Part shown: in pieces, positions 7,303 to 14,053 of the stretch
How the letters are laid out: each line of letters starts with the position of its first letter
Numbering within the stretch: position 1 is the first letter of the stretch
Source: CAZNEZ01 sp964572475
Lineage (GTDB): Bacteria; Bacillota; Clostridia; Lachnospirales; Lachnospiraceae
Assembly (NCBI GenBank): GCA_964572475.1
Contig: CAZNEZ010000048.1
Coordinates: forward strand, 1 to 16,106
Length of the DNA stretch: 16,106 nucleotides
Reading direction: 5' to 3'
Position numbers and translations under genes: made by a program
The notes under the pieces: generated by a model
Seen by the model: the letters and a program-made list of their open reading frames with translations, nothing else
What the model was told of the DNA's origin: nothing
Database searches by the model: none

Positions 7303-8013
7303 ATGTCTATGTTAAAAGTAACAGATTTACAAGTTTACTACGGAATGATTCAGGCACTTAAGGGAGTTTCTTTTGAAGTAAATCAAGGTGAAGTTATTTC
7401 ACTTATTGGTGCAAATGGAGCTGGTAAAACAACCATTCTTCATTCAGTAACAAGACTATTGGACGCAAAAGAAGGTAGAATTGAGTTTGAAGGTCAGGAT
7501 ATTACTAAGATGCCTCCACACAAAATTGTATCTCTTGGAATGGCTCATGTTCCGGAAGGAAGAAGAGTCTTTGCACAGCTTTCTGTTCTTGAGAATCTAA
7601 AGATGGGTGCTTATATCAGAAAAGATAAATCAGGTATAGAAGAATCACTGAATAAGGTATATAAAAGATTTCCTAGATTAGAGGAAAGAAAAACACAGAT
7701 GGCAGGTACATTAAGTGGTGGTGAACAGCAGATGTTAGCGATGGGTAGGGCACTCATGTCTAATCCTAAGATTATACTTATGGATGAGCCTTCGATGGGA
7801 CTCTCACCTATATTTGTATCAGAGATATTTGATATTATTAAAGAAATTAGTGCAAGTGGAACTACAGTTCTTCTTGTTGAGCAGAATGCTAAGAAAGCAT
7901 TATCAATCTCTGACAGGGCTTATGTTCTTGAGACTGGTAAAATTGTTCTTGCTGGAGATGCCGCTGAACTTATGAATGATGATTCTGTAAAAAAAGCATA
8001 TCTAGGTGAATAG
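7303..8013 (+). CDS. livF: Branched-chain amino-acid ABC transporter ATPase LivF
   Basis: A 236-residue ATPase partner of LivG in the heterodimeric importer motor. It has Walker A GANGAGKT (36-43), the LivF-type HVPEGRRVFAQLSVLENLKMG segment containing the Q-loop region, signature LSGGEQQMLAMGRAL, Walker B IILMDEPSMGLSP and C-terminal VLETGKIVLAGDAAEL. The length is usual for LivF and all nucleotide-binding motifs are intact. ATG 7303 has GGAGGG at 7290-7295; a second ATG two codons later is an unlikely alternative. It is the last transporter gene. The next gene in the transcript begins 38 nt later with no terminator between. Confidence 0.95.
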   Translation: MSMLKVTDLQVYYGMIQALKGVSFEVNQGEVISLIGANGAGKTTILHSVTRLLDAKEGRIEFEGQDITKMPPHKIVSLGMAHVPEGRRVFAQLSVLENLKMGAYIRKDKSGIEESLNKVYKRFPRLEERKTQMAGTLSGGEQQMLAMGRALMSNPKIILMDEPSMGLSPIFVSEIFDIIKEISASGTTVLLVEQNAKKALSISDRAYVLETGKIVLAGDAAELMNDDSVKKAYLGE

Positions 8014-8051
8014 AGCATATCAGTAAAATAGATTTACAGGAGGTAAGGTAT

Positions 8052-8675
8052 ATGGACAATTATGTAATCACCATTTCCAGAGGATATGGAAGTGGAGGAA
8101 AAACTATTGGTAAAATGCTTGCTAAAGAACTTGGAATTAACTGTTATGATAGAGAGATTCTAAGACTGGCATCAGATGATAGTGGTATTAACGAGGCTTT
8201 ATTTGCTCAGGCCGATGAGAAACTTAAATCAACCAGATTATTTAAGATTGCTAAAAATGTATACAGAGGTGAAATAATAGCACCTGATAGTGACGATTTT
8301 GTATCTAACGATAATTTATTTAATTATCAGGCGAAGGTATTAAAGGAACTTGCTGAAAAAGAGTCATTTGTAGTAGTAGGCAGATGTGCTGACTATATAT
8401 TAAAGGACTGTGAAAATGTAATCAGGTTATTTGTATATGCTCCTTTAAAGCATTGTGTAGATATTGTTGAAGGTATGTCTGACATGTCAAGAAAAGAGAT
8501 TGAACAGTTCATAATTAGAACGGATAGGCATAGAGCACAATATTATCAGTACTATACAGGCAATGTATGGAATGATGCCAGAAATTATGATTTATGTATT
8601 AATACGGAAGAATTAAGCTTTGAAAAGGCAGTTGAAATCGTAAAGGAATATAAGAAAATACGATTTGAGGTATAA
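8052..8675 (+). CDS. Cytidylate kinase-like family protein (P-loop kinase fold)
   Basis: A 207-residue cytoplasmic protein of the cytidylate-kinase-like family common in Clostridia and distinct from the housekeeping Cmk. It begins with a beta-strand and P-loop, ITISRGYGSGGKTIG (6-20), where GSGGK replaces the classic GxxGxGK[ST]. Then come a CYDREIL segment, the strand SFVVVGRCADYIL, a lid-like region with RTDRHRAQYYQYYTG, and the C-terminal YDLCINTEELSFEKAVEIV, all typical of the family. True substrate is unknown; CMP phosphorylation should not be assumed. The start has AGGAGGT at about 8040-8046. It sits 38 nt behind livF and ahead of a terminator, so it is probably co-transcribed with the importer, though nothing in the sequence explains why. 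Confidence 0.85.
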   Translation: MDNYVITISRGYGSGGKTIGKMLAKELGINCYDREILRLASDDSGINEALFAQADEKLKSTRLFKIAKNVYRGEIIAPDSDDFVSNDNLFNYQAKVLKELAEKESFVVVGRCADYILKDCENVIRLFVYAPLKHCVDIVEGMSDMSRKEIEQFIIRTDRHRAQYYQYYTGNVWNDARNYDLCINTEELSFEKAVEIVKEYKKIRFEV

Positions 8676-8701
8676 GGTAATAAAGGTGAACTATAAAGAT
8701 T

Positions 8702-8736
8702 GAGACCACTATTTTTTGGATTAGTGGTCTCTTTTG
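8702..8736 (+). terminator. Bidirectional terminator between the liv operon and the CNB-like gene
   Basis: A perfect 10-bp stem GAGACCACTA/TAGTGGTCTC (8702-8711 with 8722-8731), then TTTTG. It ends the liv-kinase transcript 26 nt after the last stop. On the minus strand the same hairpin has a weaker T tail and could end the convergent CNB-like transcript. Confidence 0.85.
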
Positions 8737-8792
8737 TATCATATAATAATTGATTGATGAAAGTAACACAATATGGATTACGAATCACCTTG

Positions 8793-11141
8793 CTAGAGTA
8801 ATGAATAAAAATCTCTAGTGGTTAATAACTCTGGGGTTAATTCTATATTCTTTTTCTCAAGTGCAGTGTATCTTGAAATAATCTCATGATTCTTTTTACG
8901 TTTTTCTCTCTCATATTTTCTCATGGCATCTTCAAATATAGGATGACTCGATAACTTTTCTCGTATACTTTTTTCAAAGGGACAATAAGTAGCAAGTATT
9001 TGTCGCGCAACTTTATTAAGTCTTACAGCTCCACTAGCTTCATATATAATCCATGTAATATAATCTGCAATAAAAACCTCACGAATGTTATTACGACATT
9101 TACTTAATTCAGACTTTAATTGCTCTTTCTTTTCAGATGAAAGATCATGATTCTTGCGATAAAACTGAACATAATCACAATATTCGGAAGTTAGGGAAAG
9201 GTCTCTTATGTTATTCCATGAAGTTCCCTGAAGCGTTTTACAAAGTTCCCAGCGGAAGCGGGCAAATAATTTAATCATAATTGCATTTAAGTCTGTATTA
9301 AGCATTGATGGTAAAAAGAATCTTGCATTAGATGTACTTCGTTTACCAGTTGTTTCCTGCCACATAATTCCATTACATCCAACGGTAGGAAAAAGTATAA
9401 AAATAGGCAGATACTCACTTTGAATTAGTTCTTTGTTAATACCATTCTGTGGAGAACTATACATAGATTCACGATAAAATATGGAATAATCAATAGTTTT
9501 TAACTTATCAACAGACTCATTAATATTATTAGCATCTATAAATGCGCGCTCTATTGAAAAGTCAAATATATCAGAATATAACATAGGGTAAAATGTGGTT
9601 ATTTTACCATTAACTAATCTGTCACTATACTTCAGGACATTTTCAATCTCATAATGAACCTTTTTAACACCGTCGTTTAAAAGTTGCATTTCAGCCTCTT
9701 TGGTAAGATTTACCTGCTTTTTAAGGATTCTGATATGATCTATATAATCCTGGTCAAATTCATTCTTAGATGGAAGTTCCTTACCCTCATAAATCTGAAG
9801 CAGCCAATCTTTCATAAGAAAGACTTTACATGGGCCATCAGAAGTAAATGGAGTAATATTAATTAAGTATTCAAACTGTTCTTTAGTGATAAGAGTTTCG
9901 TCTAATAATCCATAATTCAAAAATAATTCAACAATAAGAATGTCATCATGTCTATTAATATATTTAAAAAAAACAGCTTCATATAGTTCAAAGAAGTATG
10001 TATTAATATTTTTGCGCAAAAGATTATCAACAGTTTCTTTAGAATACTTATCTTTCATAGATTTAAAGCTGATTATGGCTTTAATAAAATCCGAGCAGAA
10101 ATCTGTTCCAAGTCCACTATAATTAAGCAAAAAAGGCAAACATTTCTGAGGGTTCTCATTAATTTTTTGAATAATGTCTTCGGTAGAAATGGCAGGAGTA
10201 TCTTCTTCGGGAGCAGGAGACTCAAGAGAGATATTATTATACTGACTGCTATTTACAGCATCAGCAGGAAGAGCGGCGGATGCCAGCTCAATAAACAGAT
10301 TCATACGATTATAATCAATATCCAATGTAATACCTGTTAGTGAATGTATATTATTATCTATAGTTTGAATTGTAGCTTGCGTTAAATACAAAAGACGTAC
10401 TACTGGTGTTGAATCCTGATTATGTTCAGATATACAGGCAGCAAATTCCGAAATAACATTAAACAGGCAGTTTTCATTTGTGCTAGATATAACATCAGTA
10501 AGGTTATGAAGGTAATCTTTAAGAAGTTGAAGATTCTCAAAAAGATTAGTAATGAGTCGGGCTTGTCTGGTATAGTCCTCAAAGTTAGGAGGAATAAATT
10601 TCTCAAGTCCAGTAATTTCACAAAAATCGTCATAGAATTCTAGGATATTAAAGTTATAATTATCAATATTCTCGAAGCTCATAATATCTTTAGGAACATA
10701 GTCAATTTCATCGCCCAAATTACTACATAGCTTAAGGTATTTTTCTATGCAGCTGTAAATGGAATTATGAAGCCTAAATACATCTGTATAAAGTGCCTTA
10801 TACGATTTAGAAAGTGATATAAGCATTTTATTAATAGAATGGAACAGTTCGCTATGGACTTTGTTGTTATTAATTAGATAATCTGCTAATTCATAGGGTG
10901 TAGCAGCCTTTATATATATTAAATCGCAGTCAGTCTGAGCTGTATATGTACAGGAGTAATATTCAGAAAATAAGTCATCAGTACCAATCATAGAGCCAGC
11001 GATAATGTTAGTAAAATTCCCAGATTTTTTTTGAACAATAGAACCATCTTTTATATAAGCAATGGCAAAAAGATTGTCACCCTCCTCAAATATATTTGAG
11101 GCATTTTTGACATGTGTTAAAATTCCGTAATCTATATTCAT
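8793..11141 (-). CDS. Large protein with degenerate cyclic-nucleotide-binding-like N-terminal domain
   Basis: A 782-residue cytoplasmic protein. Residues 1-95 resemble a CRP-type CNB domain (ILTHVKNASNIFEEGD, the GSMIGTDDLF turn, TAQTDCDLIYI). The phosphate-binding cassette lacks the usual Glu and Arg: GSMIGTDDLFSEYYSCTYTA stands where GE..GE..R[ST]A is expected. So cAMP or cGMP binding is doubtful. About 100-295 is mainly helical, 296-322 is an acidic Pro/Ser linker (SPAPEEDTPAI), and 323-782 is a further helical region I do not recognise. Residues 585-611 (PTVGCNGIMWQE, then GKRSTSNARFFLP) look like a functional core. The C-terminus is highly charged and basic (RKYEREKRKKN). No DNA-binding helix-turn-helix or membrane span is evident. 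ATG 11139-11141 follows a strong AGGAGG site. It lies 78 nt behind the LamG lipoprotein gene without an intervening terminator. Function is unknown. Confidence 0.75.
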   Translation of the reverse strand: MNIDYGILTHVKNASNIFEEGDNLFAIAYIKDGSIVQKKSGNFTNIIAGSMIGTDDLFSEYYSCTYTAQTDCDLIYIKAATPYELADYLINNNKVHSELFHSINKMLISLSKSYKALYTDVFRLHNSIYSCIEKYLKLCSNLGDEIDYVPKDIMSFENIDNYNFNILEFYDDFCEITGLEKFIPPNFEDYTRQARLITNLFENLQLLKDYLHNLTDVISSTNENCLFNVISEFAACISEHNQDSTPVVRLLYLTQATIQTIDNNIHSLTGITLDIDYNRMNLFIELASAALPADAVNSSQYNNISLESPAPEEDTPAISTEDIIQKINENPQKCLPFLLNYSGLGTDFCSDFIKAIISFKSMKDKYSKETVDNLLRKNINTYFFELYEAVFFKYINRHDDILIVELFLNYGLLDETLITKEQFEYLINITPFTSDGPCKVFLMKDWLLQIYEGKELPSKNEFDQDYIDHIRILKKQVNLTKEAEMQLLNDGVKKVHYEIENVLKYSDRLVNGKITTFYPMLYSDIFDFSIERAFIDANNINESVDKLKTIDYSIFYRESMYSSPQNGINKELIQSEYLPIFILFPTVGCNGIMWQETTGKRSTSNARFFLPSMLNTDLNAIMIKLFARFRWELCKTLQGTSWNNIRDLSLTSEYCDYVQFYRKNHDLSSEKKEQLKSELSKCRNNIREVFIADYITWIIYEASGAVRLNKVARQILATYCPFEKSIREKLSSHPIFEDAMRKYEREKRKKNHEIISRYTALEKKNIELTPELLTTRDFYSLL

Positions 11142-11219
11142 TGAACTTTCCTCCTATGGAAAAGTATTGTGCATTAGTTAATGATTTCAGTTTAATAATT
11201 ATGTATTATGTTAGTATTT

Positions 11220-11990
11220 TCATAGATAAGTATTGCTATATATTTTGGCAATATCATCTGAAGACAGTGCAGCTTTAAAAAAATATGCTTCATCTATTTT
11301 ACCACTAAAATATGGATTGCGGGTATATTGGCTTCTTCCAATATACGATGTTCCATTATAATAATATTTGATATTGTACTTAATATTGGTTTCAACAGCT
11401 ATAATTTTACCATTGATATAGAACTTTCCAACACCTTTGTCATAAGTAAATGCAATATGTGTCCATGTATTAAGTGGCATTTTGTCGGTAATATTAAGCG
11501 TATATTCAGTATCAGATTTGGCTTTAAACTTACAGCCAATGGGACCGGAATTACTAGTATTAGTTGTAATATAAAATGAGTGTTCAGAATCACCAATAGA
11601 TAGTAGACGCTGCCATTCTGCATCACTAGTACAATTAGCCCATATGGCAAATGTAAATGTTCTGGAGTTAACAGTAGCTTTGTTTAAATCAATATAAGAG
11701 TTAATTCCATTAAGTAGAACACAACCACCAGAAATACCGTCTTTATCATATGTTAAGTTGTAGCCAACTGAATTAATGCCATGCGAAGACGTGTCAGAAC
11801 AAAGTTCTGACGAATTGTTGAAGCTATAGTATGCGACAAGCGTAGAACTGTCTGAATTATCTACTATAGGAACAGTGTAAGAACTTTCAACTTCTTCATT
11901 ATCTTCGTTATTACATCCAAATATGCATATTGAAGAAAGACAGATTATTAAATATAATGAAATATACTTTTTTACTTTTTTATATGTCAA
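11220..11990 (-). CDS. LamG-like jelly-roll domain lipoprotein, TTG start
   Basis: A 256-residue predicted surface lipoprotein. The N-terminus is a lipoprotein signal, with basic TYKKVKKY, a hydrophobic core and lipobox IFGC with the lipidated cysteine at C26. It is followed by an acidic, Ser-rich tether (27-50). Residues 51-256 form one LamG/concanavalin-like jelly roll: LVAYYSFN, KDGISGGCVLLNGINSYIDL, FTFAIWANC, WTHIAFTYDKGVGKFYINGK and the closing FSGKIDEAYFFKAALSSDDIAKIYSN. Such domains bind carbohydrate or protein, and the ligand is unknown. No in-frame ATG precedes the signal peptide. The start is TTG at 11988-11990, supported by AAGAAGGA a few bases upstream and by a promoter at 12022-12050. 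It probably forms an operon with the CNB-like gene downstream. Confidence 0.85.
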   Translation of the reverse strand: MTYKKVKKYISLYLIICLSSICIFGCNNEDNEEVESSYTVPIVDNSDSSTLVAYYSFNNSSELCSDTSSHGINSVGYNLTYDKDGISGGCVLLNGINSYIDLNKATVNSRTFTFAIWANCTSDAEWQRLLSIGDSEHSFYITTNTSNSGPIGCKFKAKSDTEYTLNITDKMPLNTWTHIAFTYDKGVGKFYINGKIIAVETNIKYNIKYYYNGTSYIGRSQYTRNPYFSGKIDEAYFFKAALSSDDIAKIYSNTYL

Positions 11991-12021
11991 ATTAATTCCT
12001 TCTTTACGTTTATATACCTAT

Positions 12022-12050
12022 ATTTTACCTTAGAAATTCACACTTGACAA
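12022..12050 (-). promoter_or_regulatory. Promoter of the LamG lipoprotein operon (minus strand)
   Basis: Read on the minus strand: TTGTCA (12050-12045), 17 bp, TAAAAT (12027-12022). Transcription would start near 12015, leaving about 25 nt before the TTG start codon. Its -35 hexamer overlaps that of the divergent gat promoter by five bases. Confidence 0.7.
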
Positions 12051-12072
12051 TCAAAATATATAATTGTATTAT
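12044..12072 (+). promoter_or_regulatory. Promoter of the gatCAB operon
   Basis: Consensus TTGACA (12044-12049), exactly 17 bp, TATTAT (12067-12072). The predicted start near 12079 gives a leader of about 187 nt before gatC. The arrangement is the same as the liv promoter. Confidence 0.8.
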
Positions 12073-12140
12073 TTAACCTATATATATTATGAAAATAATA
12101 GCCTATATAATGAATATGGATATACCGTGGGAAAGGCCCC

Positions 12141-12174
12141 ATCCCGGAATAGATAATATTCCAGGGATTTTTTT
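12141..12174 (+). terminator. Terminator hairpin in the gatCAB leader (candidate attenuator)
   Basis: ATCCCGGAATA (12141-12151) pairs with 12157-12168, with one bulged A at 12163 and a 5-nt loop. It is followed by a T run to 12174. It lies downstream of the gat promoter and upstream of the gene. A weaker hairpin at about 12128-12141 (TGGG/CCCA) would compete for its 5' edge. It may attenuate gatCAB or belong to the repeat unit that follows. Confidence 0.65.
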
Positions 12175-12249
12175 GAAGAATGGGAAATTACGCAGCAACG
12201 TGGAACATTTAAGAAGAAGCACTTTTTTGAAGAATGGGAAATTACGCAG
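12169..12249 (+). repeat. Tandem repeat copies B and C (27-bp direct repeat, core GGAAATTACGCAG)
   Basis: Positions 12169-12195 and 12223-12249 are identical over 27 bp, offset by 54: six T, GAAGAATG and the core. Copy B (12183-12218) also matches copy A near the window start at 32 of 36 positions. Copy C ends just before the AGGAG ribosome site of gatC. The 54-bp offset keeps one reading frame open, so an apparent in-frame extension of gatC (FLKNGKLR twice) results from the repeat. Confidence 0.8.
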
Positions 12250-12265
12250 AAATAGGAGAATTAGA

Positions 12266-12559
12266 ATGGCAAATATTATTAGTGACGAGACTATTGAATA
12301 TGTTGGAATTTTAGCTAAGCTAGAGCTTTCTGATGAAGAAAAAGAACAGGCTAAAAAGGATATGGGAAGTATGCTTGATTATATTGATAAACTTAATGAG
12401 CTTGATACAACAGGAGTTGAACCAATGTCTCATGTGTTTCCAGTTAAGAATGTATTTAGGGAAGATGTTGTAACTAATAGCGATGATAGAGATAGGATTC
12501 TTACAAATGCACCAGCTATGAAAGATGGCAGTTTCAAAGTGCCTAAAACAGTAGATTAG
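12266..12559 (+). CDS. gatC: Asp-tRNA(Asn)/Glu-tRNA(Gln) amidotransferase subunit C
   Basis: The small 97-residue subunit of GatCAB, which wraps around GatA and stabilises the GatA-GatB complex. The sequence MANIISDETIEYVGILAKLELSDEEKE is the usual N-terminal helix pair. MLDYIDKLNELDTTGVEPMSHVFP is the conserved middle that links the two subunits, and the C-terminus has the expected APAMKDGSFKVPKTVD. I place the start at ATG 12266, with AGGAG at about 12254-12258. The reading frame stays open upstream to an ATG at 12089, but that stretch has no ribosome site and encodes repeat-derived basic sequence absent from GatC proteins. The gene is first in the gatC-gatA-gatB operon, 11 nt before gatA. 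Confidence 0.95.
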   Translation: MANIISDETIEYVGILAKLELSDEEKEQAKKDMGSMLDYIDKLNELDTTGVEPMSHVFPVKNVFREDVVTNSDDRDRILTNAPAMKDGSFKVPKTVD

Positions 12560-12570
12560 GAGGTTACACA

Positions 12571-14040
12571 ATGAATTTAATGAGTTTAACTGCCGTAGAA
12601 TTAGGCAAAAAGATTAAGAATAAAGAGGTGTCTGTAGTTGAAGCGGTAAAAGCAGCACTTGAACAGATAGAATCAGTAGATAAGGATGTTAATAGTTATG
12701 TTACTGTATGTGCCGAATCTGCACTTAAAAGAGCCGAAGAGGTACAAAAATTAATAGATGAAGGTAAACTAACAGGACCTTTAGCAGGTGTTCCAGTTGC
12801 TATTAAGGATAATATGTGTACCGAGAACGTACTTACTACATGCAGCTCAAAAATATTAGGTGATTTTAAGCCTATTTATACAGCGGAGGCAGTATTAAAT
12901 CTGGAAAAGTCTGGAGCGGTTATTATTGGTAAAACTAATATGGATGAATTTGCAATGGGAAGTACTACAGAGACTTCAGCATTTGGTCCAACTAAGAATC
13001 CTTGGAATTATAATCATGTTCCGGGTGGATCATCGGGTGGCTCTTGTGCAGCAGTAGCAGCAGAGGAATGTTCATATGCATTAGGTTCAGATACAGGAGG
13101 CTCAATAAGACAGCCTAGTTCATTCTGTGGAGTAACAGGCATTAAACCAACATATGGAACCGTATCAAGATATGGACTTATTGCTTATGGCTCATCACTT
13201 GATCAGATAGGACCTGTAGCTAAGGACGTTACTGATTGTGCTACAATTCTTGAAACTATAGCTTCATACGACCCTAAAGACAGTACTTCTGTTAAAAGAG
13301 AAGATTATGCATTTACAAAAGCATTAGTTGATGATGTTAAGGGGCTTAAGATAGGTATTCCTAAGGATTACTTTGGAGAAGGACTTGATAGTGAGATTAA
13401 GGAGTCTATTCTAAATGCTGTAGAAGTTTTGAAAGCTAAGGGTGCTATTGTAGAAGAATTTGATTTAAGTCTTGTAGAATATGCTATTCCAGCATATTAT
13501 GTTATAGCTTCAGCCGAAGCTAGTTCTAATCTTGCACGTTTTGATGGTGTAAAATACGGATATAGAACAGAAGAATATGATGGACTTCATAATATGTATA
13601 AAAAGACACGCTCTGAAGGATTTGGAGCAGAAGTAAAACGTAGAATTATGCTTGGCTCATTTGTACTTAGTAGTGGTTACTATGATGCTTATTATCTAAA
13701 GGCACTTAGAACAAAAGCGCTTATTAAGAAAGCTTTTGACGAAGCATTTTCAAAATATGATGTAATAATCGGACCAGCAGCTCCAGAGACAGCACCTAAA
13801 CTCGGAGACAGTTTATCAGACCCAATTAAGATGTATTTGGGAGATATTTATACGATATCAGTTAATCTTGCAGGACTTCCTGGTATTTCAGTACCATGTG
13901 GAGTTAGTTCTAAGGGACTTCCAATTGGAATGCAGATTATAGGAGATTGTTTCAAAGAGAATAATATTATCAAGGCAGCATATGCATTTGAACAATCAAA
14001 AAAGTATTCAAGATGTCAGATTGCTAAGGAAAGAGACTAG
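12571..14040 (+). CDS. gatA: Asp-tRNA(Asn)/Glu-tRNA(Gln) amidotransferase subunit A
   Basis: A 489-residue glutaminase subunit. It hydrolyses glutamine and passes the ammonia through a channel to GatB. It belongs to the amidase signature family with an intact Ser-cisSer-Lys triad: K79 in VAIKDN, S154 in PGGSSGGS and nucleophile S178 in SDTGGSIRQP. From memory these are the same residue numbers as in Staphylococcus aureus GatA. The region TKNPWNYNHVPGGSSGGS and FCGVTGIKPTYGTVSRYGL are diagnostic for GatA rather than other amidases. Length is normal. ATG 12571 has AGGAGG at 12558-12563, overlapping the gatC stop. It is followed by gatB after 13 nt. Confidence 0.98.
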   Translation: MNLMSLTAVELGKKIKNKEVSVVEAVKAALEQIESVDKDVNSYVTVCAESALKRAEEVQKLIDEGKLTGPLAGVPVAIKDNMCTENVLTTCSSKILGDFKPIYTAEAVLNLEKSGAVIIGKTNMDEFAMGSTTETSAFGPTKNPWNYNHVPGGSSGGSCAAVAAEECSYALGSDTGGSIRQPSSFCGVTGIKPTYGTVSRYGLIAYGSSLDQIGPVAKDVTDCATILETIASYDPKDSTSVKREDYAFTKALVDDVKGLKIGIPKDYFGEGLDSEIKESILNAVEVLKAKGAIVEEFDLSLVEYAIPAYYVIASAEASSNLARFDGVKYGYRTEEYDGLHNMYKKTRSEGFGAEVKRRIMLGSFVLSSGYYDAYYLKALRTKALIKKAFDEAFSKYDVIIGPAAPETAPKLGDSLSDPIKMYLGDIYTISVNLAGLPGISVPCGVSSKGLPIGMQIIGDCFKENNIIKAAYAFEQSKKYSRCQIAKERD

Positions 14041-14053
14041 GAGGCATTATAAG

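Noticed and set aside
3296..8013. Urea transporter (urt) instead of liv
   Set aside because: Gene order and family are shared, but no urease genes are present and the ATPases look like standard LivG and LivF. Substrate remains uncertain rather than reassigned.
9684..10643. Plus-strand open frames opposite the CNB-like gene
   Set aside because: Short antisense frames without promoters, ribosome sites or recognisable content, explained by the AT-rich coding strand opposite.
12089..12265. In-frame N-terminal extension of gatC by 59 codons
   Set aside because: The ATG at 12089 has no ribosome site. The encoded stretch comes from the terminator and the 27-bp repeats. A well-spaced AGGAG site precedes the ATG at 12266, where GatC homology begins.
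13982..14053. Longer gatB starting inside gatA
   Set aside because: The 24 extra residues do not resemble GatB, and AGGAGG at 14039-14044 points to the ATG at 14054.
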